Source of the DNA: Callorhinus ursinus | Lineage: Eukaryota; Chordata; Mammalia; Carnivora; Otariidae | Assembly: GCF_003265705.1 (NCBI RefSeq) | Contig: NW_020313045.1 | Span: 2,531,616 to 2,595,615 of the forward strand | Length of the DNA: 64,000 nt | Reading direction: 5' to 3' | Shown here: one piece after another, positions 1 to 12,945 of the stretch | Position numbering within the stretch: position 1 is the stretch's first letter | Layout of the letters: every line of letters begins with the position of its first letter | The notes under the pieces: generated by a model | What the model was told of the DNA's origin: nothing | The model's database searches: none | What the model saw: the letters and a program-made list of their open reading frames with translations, nothing else | Translations under genes and position numbers: made by a program

Positions 1-592
1 GGAATATTATGCAGCCATCAAAAGGAATGAGATCTTGCCATTTGCAATGACGTGGATGGAACTGGAGGGTGTTATGCTGAGTGAAATAGGTCAATCAGAG
101 AAAGACATGTATCATATGACCTCACTGATATGAGGAATTCTTAATCTCAGGAAACAAACTGAGAGTTGCTGGAGTGGTGGGGGGTGGGAGTGATGGGGTG
201 GCTGGGTGATAGACATTGGGGAGGGTATGTGCTATGGTGAGCGCTGTGAATTGTGCAAGACTGTTGAATCACAGATCTGTACTTCTGAAACAAATAATGC
301 AATATATGTTAAGAAAAAAAAAGAAGAAGATAGCAGGAGGGGAAGAATGAAGGGGAGTAAGTCGGAGGGGGAGACAAACCATGAGAGACGATGGACTCTG
401 AAAAACAAACTGAGGGTTCTAGAGGGGAGGGGGGTAGGGGGATGGGTTAGCCTGGTGATGGGTATTAAAGAGGGCACATTCTGCGTGGAGCACTGGGTGT
501 TATGAACAAACAATGAATCATGGAACACTACATCAAAAACTAATGATGTAATGTATGGTGATTAACATAACAATAAAAAATTTTTAAAAAAT
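1..592 (+). mobile_element. L1, 3' end (young carnivore type)
   Basis: The window opens inside the end of ORF2 and continues through a 3' UTR with a G-rich tract (about 423-447) to an AATAAAAAATT tail near 577-592. The text matches the carnivore-specific L1 3' end I know, and divergence looks low. The 5' part lies outside the window. Confidence 0.85.
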
Positions 593-1968
593 AGTTGCAT
601 AGATCAATGGAACAGAATAGAGAGTCCAGAAACAAACTCATGCTTATATGATCAATTAATCTACAACAAAGGAGGCAAGAATATACAATAGGGAAAAGAC
701 AATCTCTTCAACAAATGGTGCTGGGAAAACTGGATAATTACATGCAAAAGAATGAAATTGGACCACTTTCTTACACCATACACAAAAATAAACTCAAAAT
801 AGATTAAAGGCCTAAATATGAGACCTGAAACCACAAAACTCCTAGAAAAAATCATAGGCAGTAATTTCTTTGACATTGGCCACAGAAACATTTTGCTAGC
901 TATGTCTCCTCAGGCAGGGGAAACAAAAGCAAATTAAATTACTGGGAATACTCCAAAATAAAAAACTTTGCACAGCAATGGAAACCATCAACAAAACTAA
1001 AAACCTCCTGAATGGGAGAAAATATTTGCAAATGATATATACAATAAGAAGTTAATATCCAAAATATATAAAGAACTTATACAACTCAACACCCAAAATA
1101 TCCAGTTAATAAATGGGCAGACGACATGAATAGACATTTTTCCAAAGAAGACATACAGATAGCCAATGGGCACATGAAAAGATGCTCAACATCACTCATC
1201 ATCAGAGAAATGCAAATCAAAACCACAATGAGATATCACCTTACACCTGTCAGAATGGCTAAAATCTAAAAGACAAGAAATAACAAGTGTAGGTGAGGAT
1301 GTGGAGAAAAAGGAACACTTGTGCACTGTTGGTGGGAATGCAAGTTAGTTCACCCGCTGTGGGAAAACAGTATGGAGGTTCCTTAAAAAATTAAAAAGAG
1401 AGTTACCATATGATCCAGCAATTTCGCTACTGGGTAATTACCCAAGGAAAATGAAAACACTCATTTGAAAAAATATGTGCATCCCTATGTTTATTGCAGC
1501 ATTATTTATAATAGCCAAGATATGAAAGCGACCCAAGTTTCTGTCCATAGATGAATGGGTAAAGAAGATATGGCACATATACACGATGGAATATCACTTA
1601 GCCATTCTGATTTTCAGCCATAAAAAAGGATGAGATCTTGCCATTTGTAACAGTATGAATGGACTTACAGGCTATAATGCATAGGGAAAGAAGTCAATCA
1701 GAGAAAGACAAAGACCATATGATTTCACTCATATGTGTAATTTAAGAAACAAAACAGACAAACAAAGGAAAAGAGACTCTTAAATACAGAGAGCAAACTG
1801 GTGGTTGCCAGAGGAGAGATGGGTGGAGGGAGGGTAAAATAGGTAAAGGGGATCAAGAGCACACTTATCTTGATGAGCACTGAGTAAGGTATAGAATTAT
1901 TTAATCATTATATTGTACACCTGAAACTGATATAACACTCTATGTTAATTATACTTCATTTTTTTTAA
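593..1968 (+). mobile_element. L1 ORF2/3' end fragment, degenerate
   Basis: The sequence translates in broken frames to the C-terminal part of L1 ORF2 (for example [16 protein letters not shown] and [18 protein letters not shown] segments). It ends with a typical 3' UTR and a poly-A/T tail near 1960. Frameshifts and stops make it inactive. It directly follows the younger L1, which may have inserted into it. Confidence 0.8.
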
Positions 1969-2097
1969 AGAGAGGATTGTACTTGCAGTAATGGCAGAAT
2001 AATAAGTAAAACCTCTGTATAAAATATAAAAATACAAATATCTGAATGCACTGGAGAAAGTCCCAAAGCAGACATAAACTAAAAAAAAATGTTCTCT

Positions 2098-2140
2098 TTC
2101 TCTCATTCTCTCTCTCTCTCTCTCTCTCTGTCACTCTCTT

Positions 2141-2213
<73 letters not shown>
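2098..2213 (+). repeat. Compound (TC)n-(AC)n microsatellite
   Basis: About 78 nt of imperfect TC repeats are followed directly by about 19 CA units. It is a likely length-variable locus. Open frames across it on both strands are artefacts. Confidence 0.97.
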
Positions 2214-2214
<1 letters not shown>

Positions 2215-2379
2215 AACTTTTTGCCTGAGGGCAGGCCTTTGTCAGCCACCACACAAGTGGCTAAAACTCAGAAACCTTCAGTTTAGGAGGCATGAATAAT
2301 AAGAGGAGTTTAGGATGACCACAGCAGTTGAAAAACAGGGTGTGGGGAATATCATGAAAAGAAGAGATCCACAGAGGGA

Positions 2380-3720
2380 GAGCTCTAAAGTCAGTGTATA
2401 AACTCTGCTTATATCTCTAGCTGCCCCTGACCTACAGATTCATGGAGCAGATTTCAATCAGTCCAGTGAAGAATAAAATAACTCAACAGAGATTTCAGTT
2501 GCTGCCTACCACAGAAGAGATAGAATTTGGAGTTTGAATTAACTGCTAATTAAGAGGACAAAAAAAATCAAGACTCTTCGGAAGAAAATAATAAATCCAG
2601 GGTCTTTGCAACATATCATTCATAAAATCCAGGATATTAAGCAAAATTACTAGACATACAAAGGCACAGGAAAATGTAATCCACACTCAAGAGAGAAGGT
2701 AACCAAAGAAGACATTAGCCCCAAGAAGACCCACATACTGGGATTGGCAAACAGAAATTTAAAGGAGTTATTATAACTATGTTCAATAATGTAAAGATAT
2801 GCTTGTAATAAATTAACAGATAGGAAATCTGAGTATGAAATAGAAACAGTTGAACCAAAAGGAAATTCTAGAACCAAAAATTAAAATCTGAAGTAAAATT
2901 TGCATTGCTGATCATACATAACAAAAGAGTTAGTGAGTTTAAAATGTATCAATAGGGTCACCTGGGTGGCTCAGTCATTAAGCGTCTGCCTTCAGCTCAG
3001 GTCGTGATAGCGGAGTCCTGGGATGGAGCCCCCCCACCCCCTGTGGAGCTCCCTGCTCAGCGGGAAGCCTGCTTCTCCCTCTCCCACTCCCCCTGCTTGT
3101 GTCCCCTCTCTTGCTGTCTCTCTTGTCAAATAAATAAAGAAAATCTTTAAATAAAATAAAATAAAATGTATCAATAAAAACTAAAGAGCACCAAGGAAGA
3201 AAGAGTTCAAAAGTGAACAGAGGTCACTGGTCTGTGGGGAAATTTGAAAAAGTCAAGAGGAGAGAGAGAAAATGGAAAAGCATTTGAATACACCAAAGCA
3301 GGATACGTAGAAAGTAAAGCATACCTAGGTATATCATACTCAAACTGATGAAAACTAAAAATGCAGAGAAAATCTTGAGCAGTCAAAGAGAAAGGATATA
3401 TTACGTATAAAGGGATAAGGCCACAAATGATCTCTGGCTTATCACTACAAAAAGACAGAGGCCAGGAGACAGTGTATCCACAACTTTAAAATGCTGAGAG
3501 GAAAAAAAATTGTCAACTCATCATTCTATATCCAACAAAAATATCCCTCAAGAATGGGGCAAAATGAAAACATTTTCTATAAATAAAAGGTAAGAAAATG
3601 TCACCTGCAGACCTGCACTGCAAAGAATCCTATAGGAAGTTCTTCAGGCTAAAGGAAAACAATACTGGCTAGAAACTCTCCATTAAACCTGCCATTAATA
3701 ATCTAAAAGAGTTATGACCA
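2380..3720 (+). mobile_element. Old L1/HAL1-like fragment, split by a SINE
   Basis: The text near 3480-3690 (ATATCCAACAAAAATATCC; CTGCAGACCTGCACTGCAAAG; AGTTCTTCAGGCTAAAGG) resembles the ORF1-side sequence of HAL1 or old L1M elements. The CAN-SINE at 2955-3162 interrupts it. Subfamily is not certain. Confidence 0.55.
2955..3162 (+). mobile_element. CAN-SINE with 14-bp target duplication
   Basis: tRNA-like head, CT-rich middle and AAATAAAATAAA tail. The perfect duplication AAAATGTATCAATA flanks it at 2941-2954 and 3163-3176. Confidence 0.95.
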
Positions 3721-3789
3721 AATATCACCATGAACCCATTTCACTCCCAACGGAGGTAATAAAATATTAGGTAACCATTAGTGCTGTTT

Positions 3790-4640
3790 ATAAGATATTT
3801 CTGGTTTTCCTCATTTTATGATAGAATTGCCAATTCCACTTTTTGCGGTTGCGTGTGGCCATATGACTTGCTTTAGTTGATGAAATGTGGCAGAAACTTT
3901 ATCAGAGTGTACATTTTGCCTCCTTTCCTTTTTCGGACCTAAACAATCACACAAACACAGAGATGGCATAGACCCCAGGCAAACTTCAATAGATGTAGAA
4001 TATGAGTGAGATTTTTGGTATTGTTTGTTACCACAGCATAACCTAGCCTATCCTGACTGATACAGAAATTAGTGCCTAGGACATGGCAACACCATCACAA
4101 AGGAAAGTATATAGCACTGTCATGCGGGGCAAGCATTCAACTGTATAGCAACACTTTCTTTGGTGCGATTCAGGCTTGCAATGACAAAACATGGTAAAAC
4201 TATCTCCTGTGATAACTTGGAAGGCAGAGAATTTGTCCAATAAAAACTCTTTTTCTTTCTGACATGTAATCCAGCAGACAATGTTCAGCATATGTCCCAA
4301 AGTGAGGGTGTCTGGAACAAAGTGCACATGAGAAATAAACCTTTTTTTTTTTAAGATTTTATTTATTTATTTGAGAGAGAGAGAATGAGAGATAGCACAA
4401 GAGGGAAGAGGGAGAAGCAGACTCCCTGCTGAGCAGGGAGCCCGATGTGGGACTCGATCCCAGGACTCCAGGATCATGACCTGAGCCGAAGGCAGTCGCT
4501 TAACCAACTGAGCCACCCAGGTGCCCAAACACCTTTTTTTTTTTTTAAGACACTGAGATTTAGGGGTTGGTTTTTGTAGCAGAAGTCAACCCATCCTAAC
4601 TGATAATAGAAAGTGGAACCACCACAGTCCCCTTGCATCA
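3790..4640 (+). mobile_element. ERVL-MaLR (MLT1-like) LTR remnants
   Basis: Two MLT1-type 3' LTR ends occur: one near 4020-4067 (TAACCTAGCCTATCCTGACT, then GATACA) and one near 4535-4610 (CACTGAGATTTAGGGGTTGG, then CCATCCTAACTGATA). Between them are about 200 nt that may be internal sequence. The second end is split by the SINE at 4342-4526. The element is heavily decayed and has no coding capacity. Confidence 0.6.
4342..4526 (-). mobile_element. CAN-SINE, reverse orientation
   Basis: Starts with a T run and AAGATTTTATTTATT (tail in reverse) and ends with the head in reverse, CTGAGCCACCCAGGTGCCC. It sits in a T-rich part of an MLT1-like LTR, so the target duplication is unclear. Confidence 0.93.
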
Positions 4641-4659
4641 CTGACCGAGGCATGTGCAT

Positions 4660-7600
4660 GGAGTATGGCTAAGGTTGGTAGGCAAAACACTCTCTGTTTT
4701 CACCAATGGACCATAGGCAGGTGGGGGATCCAGGACTGTGGGGACATCTATGGCTATTTACAAATTGAAAATATTCCCACTTCTAGCAAAAGGCTGAAAG
4801 CAATGCTTAGGATTATCCTAGACAGAGAACGAAGGGCAGAGGAATAGTCACTTGATGGGTCCCCAACTCGTATCCTGAAAATTCTCTCTGTGTTTATTGA
4901 AGGGAATTCAAATGAGAGCCTAGCCCAGAGAGAAGAGTCATTGCCAATATTGGCATGTTCTCAAATAATGAAAGACTAGGGAGTACAACAGCATATACTA
5001 TATGAGCCCACCTTTGTTGTTAAGAAGATCTACTTCAGTGTGTACATATTTATACAAAAAGTCTAGAAATGTGTATTCCCAAATGTCATTGGTTGGCTAC
5101 CTCTAGGATTACAGGTGATCTCTATTTCTCTTTTTTTTCTTTATCTGTATTTTCTCATTCTTCTAAAATACAGTATTTGTGAAATAAAAGCTTTAAAAAC
5201 AAAGTAAATAAACAAAGACAACCACCACAAAAGAAAAGTTTGGAAGAGAACAGGTCTGAAAAGTCAGGAATCAAATTATTGATATCTAGGAGGAAGGCAT
5301 GGGTCCAGGATTACGCCGAGTCCCCTGGTGGACACTGAAGTCCCCCTCTCAGAGAGTGAACACAGAGAGAATTCTGTAAGTATGCAGGTAGGGACTTTTC
5401 CTTGTCTGGCCCTATGAATCCACCAAGAGAAGAGCAGGTGTTATTATAAGCTAGTTAGCTGGCAATTTTCAGGGTTTCACGAGGTTCATGACAAATGTTT
5501 TTGGAGCTCTTTAGGTCCATGTCTACACATGAAAAGCTCTTCCTACTTTAACTCACCCTCTGGCAGCATGAAGCATGTTAACACCTTATTTGATCACCTT
5601 TATCAGAAAATTAGGGTTCTTCTGAAGTTCCTTCCAGCCCTCTGTATGAAGTCCAAGTGTTTGCAAATACCATGCCACACCAATCTGAGAGAGGCAGTCT
5701 TGTGAGGGAAACAAAAACGTGAATGCTCCGAGGTGTCTTATGAGTTGTAGTCAAAACCACCACCCATACCATACTCAGTGTCAATTAATGAAGTTGCTCT
5801 TTCATGCAATGAGAAAGAGGGGGGAAAATGAGAGAAAGAAACCAGGTCTAGAGTTCTAGGTCTTGAGTCCCCTTACAAAGCGTCACTTGCAAAATGATCT
5901 ATTTCCACCACCAACCCACTGTGGGATCCTTTCTCTCATAGACTCATTTCCCTCACAGTACAATAGGCAGCGTGTAGGGGTGGCCAAGGAGGAGATTGTA
6001 ATGTTGTACCTCTCTACCTCCCAAATCCTGTCCGGCTCCAGCACTGGAGAGCCTGAGTCACAAATCCTGGAAATCCTGTCTGTTTCCTGGCTTGTTGGCT
6101 GAAGAGAGGTTTCAAAAAGCTGCGATAAATGATGAACCCAGAAGCAAGCTTTAGTAATTAAAAAGTGGGGCAAAGCTGGTGTTGACCAAGTTGCAAAACA
6201 AAACCCATGTATGAAAGAAATAGGCCCCATTCAAAGACATAAATACTCCTTCCTGCTAATACATTTCCTGCTATACTTTCCCTCTGAGCTTTGTTGTTCT
6301 TCTTTCTCACCATCAATAAATAGGAATTGTTTGTTACATATGTAACAACTTAGTGTTTTTCTTCTAAACCACTGTGCTCTGTGTGTTAAGGGCACATATT
6401 CTTTCCACCTGTTCTGATTGTCATTGGTGTTATTAAAGAAAAGAAAAACCCTTTCCACTTGGGTTTATTGAGAGAGAGTTAACATCTGATTTTACATGGA
6501 ACTATTTAAAAGAAAAAGAACAACATGGCCTGAAGCACTTCTAGCATAGGGTGTGGAAGTATTTGATGTCCTGGTGCTTGTGCATAAAAGAATGTTGTTT
6601 TGAAATGTGCAGTGAAGTCAGGGAAAGAGATCCAAAGAAAGTTCCTGTTGAGACAAAATCAAATCAACCCACTGCCCCCCAAACACTTCCCTCACGGATC
6701 GGGGGGCCCCCCTGGCTTGGTGCCCACCATCTGTGCCCAGGGAGGCCTCAGCCTTGTCGCCTGCAGTGATGTGCACACATGGGTTTGCCGCAGTCAGGGC
6801 ACTGATAAAGGTCATTCGTGGATCGGGACCCACAGAACAGAGGCTGTTCTGGCCCGTGTCACAAAGCTCAACCTAAGTCAGCCAGCGCTTAGGGGAAACG
6901 CCTCTCTGCCAAGGAGCCCAGCATACACCAACCACAGTCCTCCAACTCTGCTCTGGTTAGCTTACCTTACCGAAGGAAAGAGGAGCCCACCTTGCCCTGC
7001 TTCTGCCTTGTCTCCCCTACCACTCCATAACGCTCCCATTGCCCCAAGCCCCTCGGGAAGAACGCTCCACTGCGTATGAGGCACCGTGACTCCCCAGTGC
7101 ATGAATTGTCTGCTCTGGAATAAAGGACATCCAAGTCATTGCTAAATTGTTTTATTTTTGTCATTTATCAGCACTAACAGGCTGGAGGAGAGACATCTGT
7201 CAGAGCTGACCCAGAGTCTCTGAAGGGATTCTGCAAGAGTGAGTATCACCCAGGTAGTGGCCCTTCCCCATGAACCCATAGGTTTGTGGGTTACCCTTTG
7301 AGTAAAGCCAAATAAAATGTTCGGAGCCGCCAGGCAACGCCAGGAAACACTCGCCCGGGCACAGCATTTCAGGGGGTGCCAAAACTTAGCCATCAAAGGA
7401 AATAATATTTTAAAGCAGTATTTTAAAAATCAAAGTTAATGCAGAAAAATCCATGATGAATAAATTACCAACAGTATAAATAAAGAAGGATCCAGAACAA
7501 TGCATTGCTCAGCTATACCAGAGCCTGAGGCAAAAGGAAAAATCAGTGGTATACTGATACCCTGTCTGTATTTAAAATTTTGGTAGTCTGTTCATCATAG

Positions 7601-8026
7601 ATTTTTGTATTTGGGTTTTTAACATTGCATGAAAATAGGATTTCTCTTGACGGCTGAGTTTTGGAGTGCACACTCTCAGATGTGCTGAGGCAAGTGCCTC
7701 ACCCGCCTGACCCCATCCCACCCCTGATCCTTGTGTGCTGGGAAGTAACAGGATCCGGCCTCCTATCCTCCCTCCTACTCTTTCGAGATTCACCTTCCAC
7801 GATGGTGGAGGAAAACGGGGTTTGTTAAGCAGGCACTGCAGCCTGTCCCTCCGTGGTCATTCCTGTCTTAAGGTCTTGCTGGCCCGCCTCCAGCCTCTGC
7901 CACAGGTCACTGCCTGGAAGTGTCCCTGCACTATGGAGGGGACCCAGTCTTAACTTCGGGTCTTGGGGAGAGAGGATCAGGGGAGCAGCAGGTGACTGTA
8001 ATTACTGTCCTGCAGGAACCAACATT
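4660..8026. other. Mostly unique sequence, no gene recognised
   Basis: No conserved frame, splice pattern or RNA gene is visible. An old, T-rich repeat tail may lie at 4950-5220, and 5318-5333 holds a weak reverse CTCF-like CCCCTGGTGG. The part 6660-7130 is GC-rich but has few CpGs. Open frames of up to 159 codons here overlap each other on both strands and look random. Confidence 0.5.
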
Positions 8027-8043
8027 AAATTGGAAGTTTCTAG

Positions 8044-8235
8044 GGGCACCTGCATGGCTCAGTTAAGCGTCTGCCTTTGGCTCAGGTCATGATCTTGGGG
8101 TCCTGGGATCGAGCCCCACGTCAGGTTCCCTGCTCAGTGGGACGTCTGCTTCTCCCTCTCCCTCTGCCCCTCCCCTCTGCTCATTCTCTTTCTCTCTCAA
8201 ATAAATAAATAAAATCTTAAAATAAATAAATAAAT
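8044..8235 (+). mobile_element. CAN-SINE with 17-bp target duplication
   Basis: A complete element with an AAATAAATAAAT tail. The perfect duplication AAATTGGAAGTTTCTAG lies at 8027-8043 and 8236-8252. Confidence 0.95.
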
Positions 8236-9088
8236 AAATTGGAAGTTTCTAGTCCTCCCATTTCCTAGAGCTCATCAGCCAGTGCCTGCCTCAGACCCTC
8301 ACGGGAACTGACAACTTAAAACAGTACCGGGGGGCCCATCAGTCCCTTCTCTTTTTCCAGGACCCCAAAGCCCTTCTCAAGGTCTCATAGATAACACCAA
8401 AGTCCTTCTCTTTTCCATGACGCATGGTTGGACACTTCTGTCCAAACCTCTTCCTCTAGGTCATGACCACAGGGCAGACGCCTTTCTCAGTCAGCATTAA
8501 AGAGGTCTCTCCAAACACTAGAAGTGTTTTCCCACTGTGGGCAACTCTGCCAAGAGGCCGACAGGTGCAATACCCCCCACCTTTCCACCAGCCTTTTCCC
8601 CTTCCCACATCATCTATGGGATTCAGTCACCTGTGCTCAGGTCCGGGTCACCTGTTAAGGGCTATGTCTGTCCTTTCATCTCTACGCTTAGCTCTGAGCA
8701 CCGGGGCCTGGCATGGAGCAAATGCTGGACGAAGATGCTCCAAGCTGCCCGTCCCTCATTGCTGGGGTGGGCAGGGGGCAGGGAGTGCTAACAATGTGGG
8801 AGAGCAGGGACCCCCACACATCGGTGATGCTGCTCATTCAGAGTTTCCGGTTCCAGAGCCCCAGGGGCTTCTGGGGAAGCATCTGATTCCAGCCCCTCCT
8901 CCCTGAGTATTGCTGGTCCCCACACCAAGACCGCTTCCCCAGAAGGTGCTTAGCTCCCTATTCCACAGCATGAACCCAAAGGCCCTGAGTGTGTACAGGT
9001 GTGTGCACAACACTGTGCATCTGTCATGGTCTCTCCAGGCCTGTTTCCCCCTCTGCAGACTGAGCTTCATAAATAGTACTCCTTCCAG

Positions 9089-9277
9089 GGGCACCCGGGG
9101 GGCTCAGTCGGTTAAGCATCTGCCTTTGGCTCAGGTCATGATCCCAGCGTCCTGGGACTGAGTCCCACAGCCAGCTCTGCACCCAGCAGGGAGTCTGCTT
9201 CTCCCTCTCCCCCTGCTCATGCTCTCTCTCTCTCAAATAAAGACAATCTACAAAAATAAATAAATAAATAAATAAAT
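9089..9277 (+). mobile_element. CAN-SINE with 18-bp target duplication
   Basis: Head GGGCACCCGGGGGGCTCAG and a tail of AAAT units. The duplication AAATAGTACTCCTTCCAG at 9071-9088 is repeated at 9278-9295 with one mismatch. Confidence 0.95.
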
Positions 9278-9295
9278 AAATAGTACTACTTCCAG

Positions 9296-9390
9296 TAGGC
9301 ATTACTGTGGGGCTAAATGAGTCTTCCAAGCTGAGCACTTCAGAGGAGTGCCTAGCACACGCTAAGCACTCCGTGGCCATCAGCTGCTCT
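9296..9390 (+). mobile_element. MIR-like 3' part
   Basis: GGCTAAATGAGT, then GTGCCTAGCACACGCTAAGC resembles the 3' half of MIR. The SINE above inserted at its edge. Confidence 0.5.
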
Positions 9391-12300
9391 TACTACCTCC
9401 CGGCCTGTAGCAAGTTTATTTTCCGGCGTGGAGAAGGTGGACAGAGCCGCTGGTCATCTCAGTGTGCCTGGGACATGGGGCTAAGGATGCTCTCAGACTC
9501 ACTGCGGGTTGCACTGGACACTTCCGTTCTCAGGAGCACTAGAGGGATTGGAAAGTCCCTGGGAAAAGATCCCTTTGCTCCAAGGAAGGAGCAACTTCAG
9601 GTTTTTAAGTGGAAATGACCTTGAAGGCCAGAACAGTGGGAGGCAAGTGTGCACACACACATCCCTTGCCTCAGATCCCCTGGCTTCAGAGGCAAACCCC
9701 CAAACTTCCCCTGACCCAGGCTCGGCCTGGGATGGAGCGAGTCTGGAGATAGTAGTAATGCAAAGAGGCGGGAAGACAGTCTTCTTCAGCGTTTGCATAA
9801 AACTTGAGTTTTAGAGCATTTTTTTGTTTCCAGAGAAGTCTTTGTGGAGGGTACTGGGTCAAGGATGCCTTTTCAAGGCATGTCTCACACCCCATCTGGA
9901 AGAGCGCCGCCAGGGGGCGCGAGGCTCCTGCACAGTGCTTCGCAGTAGGAGGGAAGCAGGAACACTCCCCGGCTGTCCTCCAGGTCAGTAAGAATTCTTT
10001 CCTTCCAGGGAGGGCGACTCGCTTGAGGCCTGGCGACCAGCTCTGACTGTGAGACCCGCACCAAGTTCCATCCCCAGCCCCATCTTCCTGTCCCCCAACC
10101 TCTCCTGGCTGGAAAGACCCTGTTGGAGTCCAGAGCCTCCCCGTGGGCCCCCAAAGGACCCGCTGGGACTCCGCCAGCCGGCACCATCCCCTACCAGGCA
10201 GCAAGCAAGACCCCAAGACACAGGCTGACATAAGCTTCACAAAATTCTCCGGAGCCGGCTGGCCTCGCCTACTACAGAACCAAATGCCAGGAAACTCCGG
10301 CTGGCCCGCCAAGCCCCCCCAGCCTGAAGGACGCAGGACTTGCTGACATGCACCTTTGTCCTTCGTGGCTCCACTCCCCCGCCCCACCCCCACCTGCACG
10401 GGGCACCCCAGCGCAGCATGGCGGGCTGAGTCCCTGAAGCTCCTAGCGCAAGGCCGGGAAAGCCAGCTCCAGCTGGTTGGGGGGGTGAGAGGGGTGGTCT
10501 CCGGCAGGGCCCCCATTTTCCACACACTGCTGGGGACACACCCGACGGTCCTGGATCCCTGGGCCAGGGGGCGGACCAGAGGGTACTGGGCCAGGCCATG
10601 AGCCGCTCCTTGTCAAAAAGGAAAGAGAGGTCTGGTCTTCCAAGCACAGGCCATAGTTCATTTCTTGGGGGGAAACTAGTCTCCCAGGGCTGCACTTTGC
10701 TTTTCTTCCCTCTTCCTGAAAGGTGTAGCATCCCGACACCTCTAACCCAAATCTATTTGCATCCGCTCAGGCCCCTGCATCCATCAGCATCACAACTCTT
10801 CAGCGTCCCATGCCACAACCAAGAGCGATGAAAAAGAAATCATATTCTTCATCAGGGGCTCTGGGGAAAGGCCCAGAGGAATCCCAGCATATCCATAGCA
10901 AAATGTCCCCTCCCCGTTGTCTCCCAGCCACCCCCCACCATCACCACCACCCACACCAGGGCAGCCCTACGTCTCCTCTTTCTCCTCTCTGCACTCTGTA
11001 GACCTCTCGCCCTACTTTGCCAGAGAGCCCGATCTGCTTCCACAGAGCCGGTCTCTCCTTCCTCCCCGAGAACCTGTCCTTTAAAATCCCCCTACCACAG
11101 GCTGCTTCTGGGGTTCCTCTCAACCCCATCTCAAGAGGCTCGTGAGCCTTGTGCACAGGCACCAAATTTTCCAGCTCCCCACCCCATCTTCGGGCGAATG
11201 ATCTTGTCTGTCTTTACTTCTGTCACCCCTTAACTTGTGATGTGCAAGCCCATGTTTTCGAATGCAAAATAGACCCAAACACTTCAATTCTGGAAACTTA
11301 TTGAAGGTCAAACACTGACCCAGCCATTAAAATTCCCCATGTTAGAGTAATTTACATTTGTATCTGAGAGGAAAACCTAACGAGCCCGGTAGACAGCATT
11401 TTATGGCTTTTCTCCATTAAGTCAAGTAGACAAAAAGGAAGCACCGTGGCCAAAGAGAACTATTCCCTCTGGTCTTTCTCCTTCTCCCAAAGAAAACAAA
11501 GAACAGAAACACCTGCACCACCCCTTTCCCCAACTTCACTTCACAGAGTTTTGGGAGCCCTGGCATCAGTGAGCACCCCCAGACTAAAAGTTTTCATGGC
11601 CCGGATCATCCAAGTCCCGCATTTCTGCAAGTTTTGACTTGAGCTGAGGTCAGTGCAGGACAGGGGCAGGAAATGTGCTTAAATGCTGACTGCCTGGAAG
11701 GCCTTTTCCATTTCGGAGTGTCGGCCGTGGGTCAGACAGTCGCAGGGAATGAGCTGTAAGTGGAGGTGAGTCTTTCCATATGTCTTGCATGAAAATTGAA
11801 AATGATCACCTAATGTAGTCCAGAATCCCTCCAAAACAGTTTTATTGTTTTGAAAAAGAAAAGGAAAAATGTGAGCCAGGTTGAACATCATGGGGTCTCT
11901 AATCCAAAGGAACAAAGCAGAACAATTCACCCCTGAAATGGAGTCAAAGAGGGACCCCAGTGGGTAACAGGTGGGGCTGGCAGTCCAAGCGGACATTTCA
12001 TAAAGCACAATTTGATGAGGACAATGGCATGCGATAGTCACAGGAATTCCAAAGTTCCCATTTGCTGATGAGAGGAAAGGGGCTGCTGAACTCCTGAGAG
12101 ATCTTTAAAATAATTTTCTCAGTATTTACTGAGGGATTTGATGTAAAAGGTAAAAAAAAAAAAAAAAAAAAGGATGGGGAAGATAATGGACAGCAATTTC
12201 CCCCCCAGGACTGGCAATCCACAGTAGAGTAGCTGACAATATTCTCCCATGCCCTGCACCAAAATACATCCTCTCCCCCAGATATGTGAAATTCCACTGT

Positions 12301-12720
12301 TAGAGATTCTTTCCTTTGTATTAAACATCCTCAACAATCATGAAAGGAAAACGTTTCTTCCAGATCCCTCGAAGACTGAGTTACATTTCATTTCCAGCCT
12401 ATTCTGCTCTAAAGGAGAGTATGGGAGTATTTAGTTTCAGAATGAGTCAAGTAATTCTTTTTATTCCTAATTAGAAACGTGAAATGCTTTACTGAATGAA
12501 ATGATGTAATGTCTTGGATTTGCTTTAAAATAATACAGAAGGTGAGGTAGTAGGGTTCCTCTCCCATACAGAAGCAAGACTGGCTAAGAGCTGATTATTG
12601 TGGAAGCTGAGTGATGGGTACATGGGAGTTCATATCTCATACTCTGGACTATTATATATGTTTGCAATTTCCATAACAGGATGTATTTATTTCAAAAAGG
12701 AAAACAACAAAATAGTGCTA
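9390..12720. other. Unique, partly GC-rich sequence, no gene recognised
   Basis: Apart from the CTCF-like site near 9.9 kb and an A run at 12150-12170, I see no repeat or gene. Frames of up to 279 codons on the - strand at 9686-10525 come from high GC. They have competing open frames on the other strand and no recognisable domain. 12595-12700 resembles an old LINE-type tail. Confidence 0.5.
9904..9924 (+). promoter_or_regulatory. CTCF-like binding site
   Basis: CCGCCAGGGGGCGC at 9907-9920 fits the core CTCF motif in forward orientation. It lies in a GC-rich, repeat-free stretch. Confidence 0.65.
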
Positions 12721-12738
12721 AAAATTTAATATATTTTG

Positions 12739-12930
12739 GGGTGTCTGGGTGGCTCAGTCGTTAAGCGTCTGCCTTCAGCTCAGGTCATGATCCCAGGGTC
12801 CTGGGATCGAGTCCCACATCGGGCTCCCTGCTCAGCGGGAACCCTGCTTCTCCCTCTCCCACTCCCCCTGCTTGTGTTCCTGCTCTCGCTGTCTCTCTCT
12901 GTCAAATAAATAAATAAAATCTTTAAAAAA
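12739..12930 (+). mobile_element. CAN-SINE with target duplication
   Basis: A complete element, close to the family consensus. AATATATTTTG-type flanks (12721-12738 and 12931-12945) form the target duplication with small changes. Confidence 0.95.
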
Positions 12931-12945
12931 AATTAATATATTTTG

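Noticed and set aside
1949..2286. Frames with Ser-Leu and His-Thr repeats
   Set aside because: Direct translations of the TC/AC microsatellite.
2955..3010. tRNA-like sequence
   Set aside because: tRNA-derived head of a CAN-SINE, with a SINE tail and target duplication; not a functional tRNA gene. The same holds for the other SINE copies.
9686..10525. Longest open frame of the window, 279 codons on the - strand
   Set aside because: GC-rich sequence with competing open frames on both strands, no recognisable domain, no splice pattern, low-complexity residues, and it overlaps a CTCF-like site. Chance frame.
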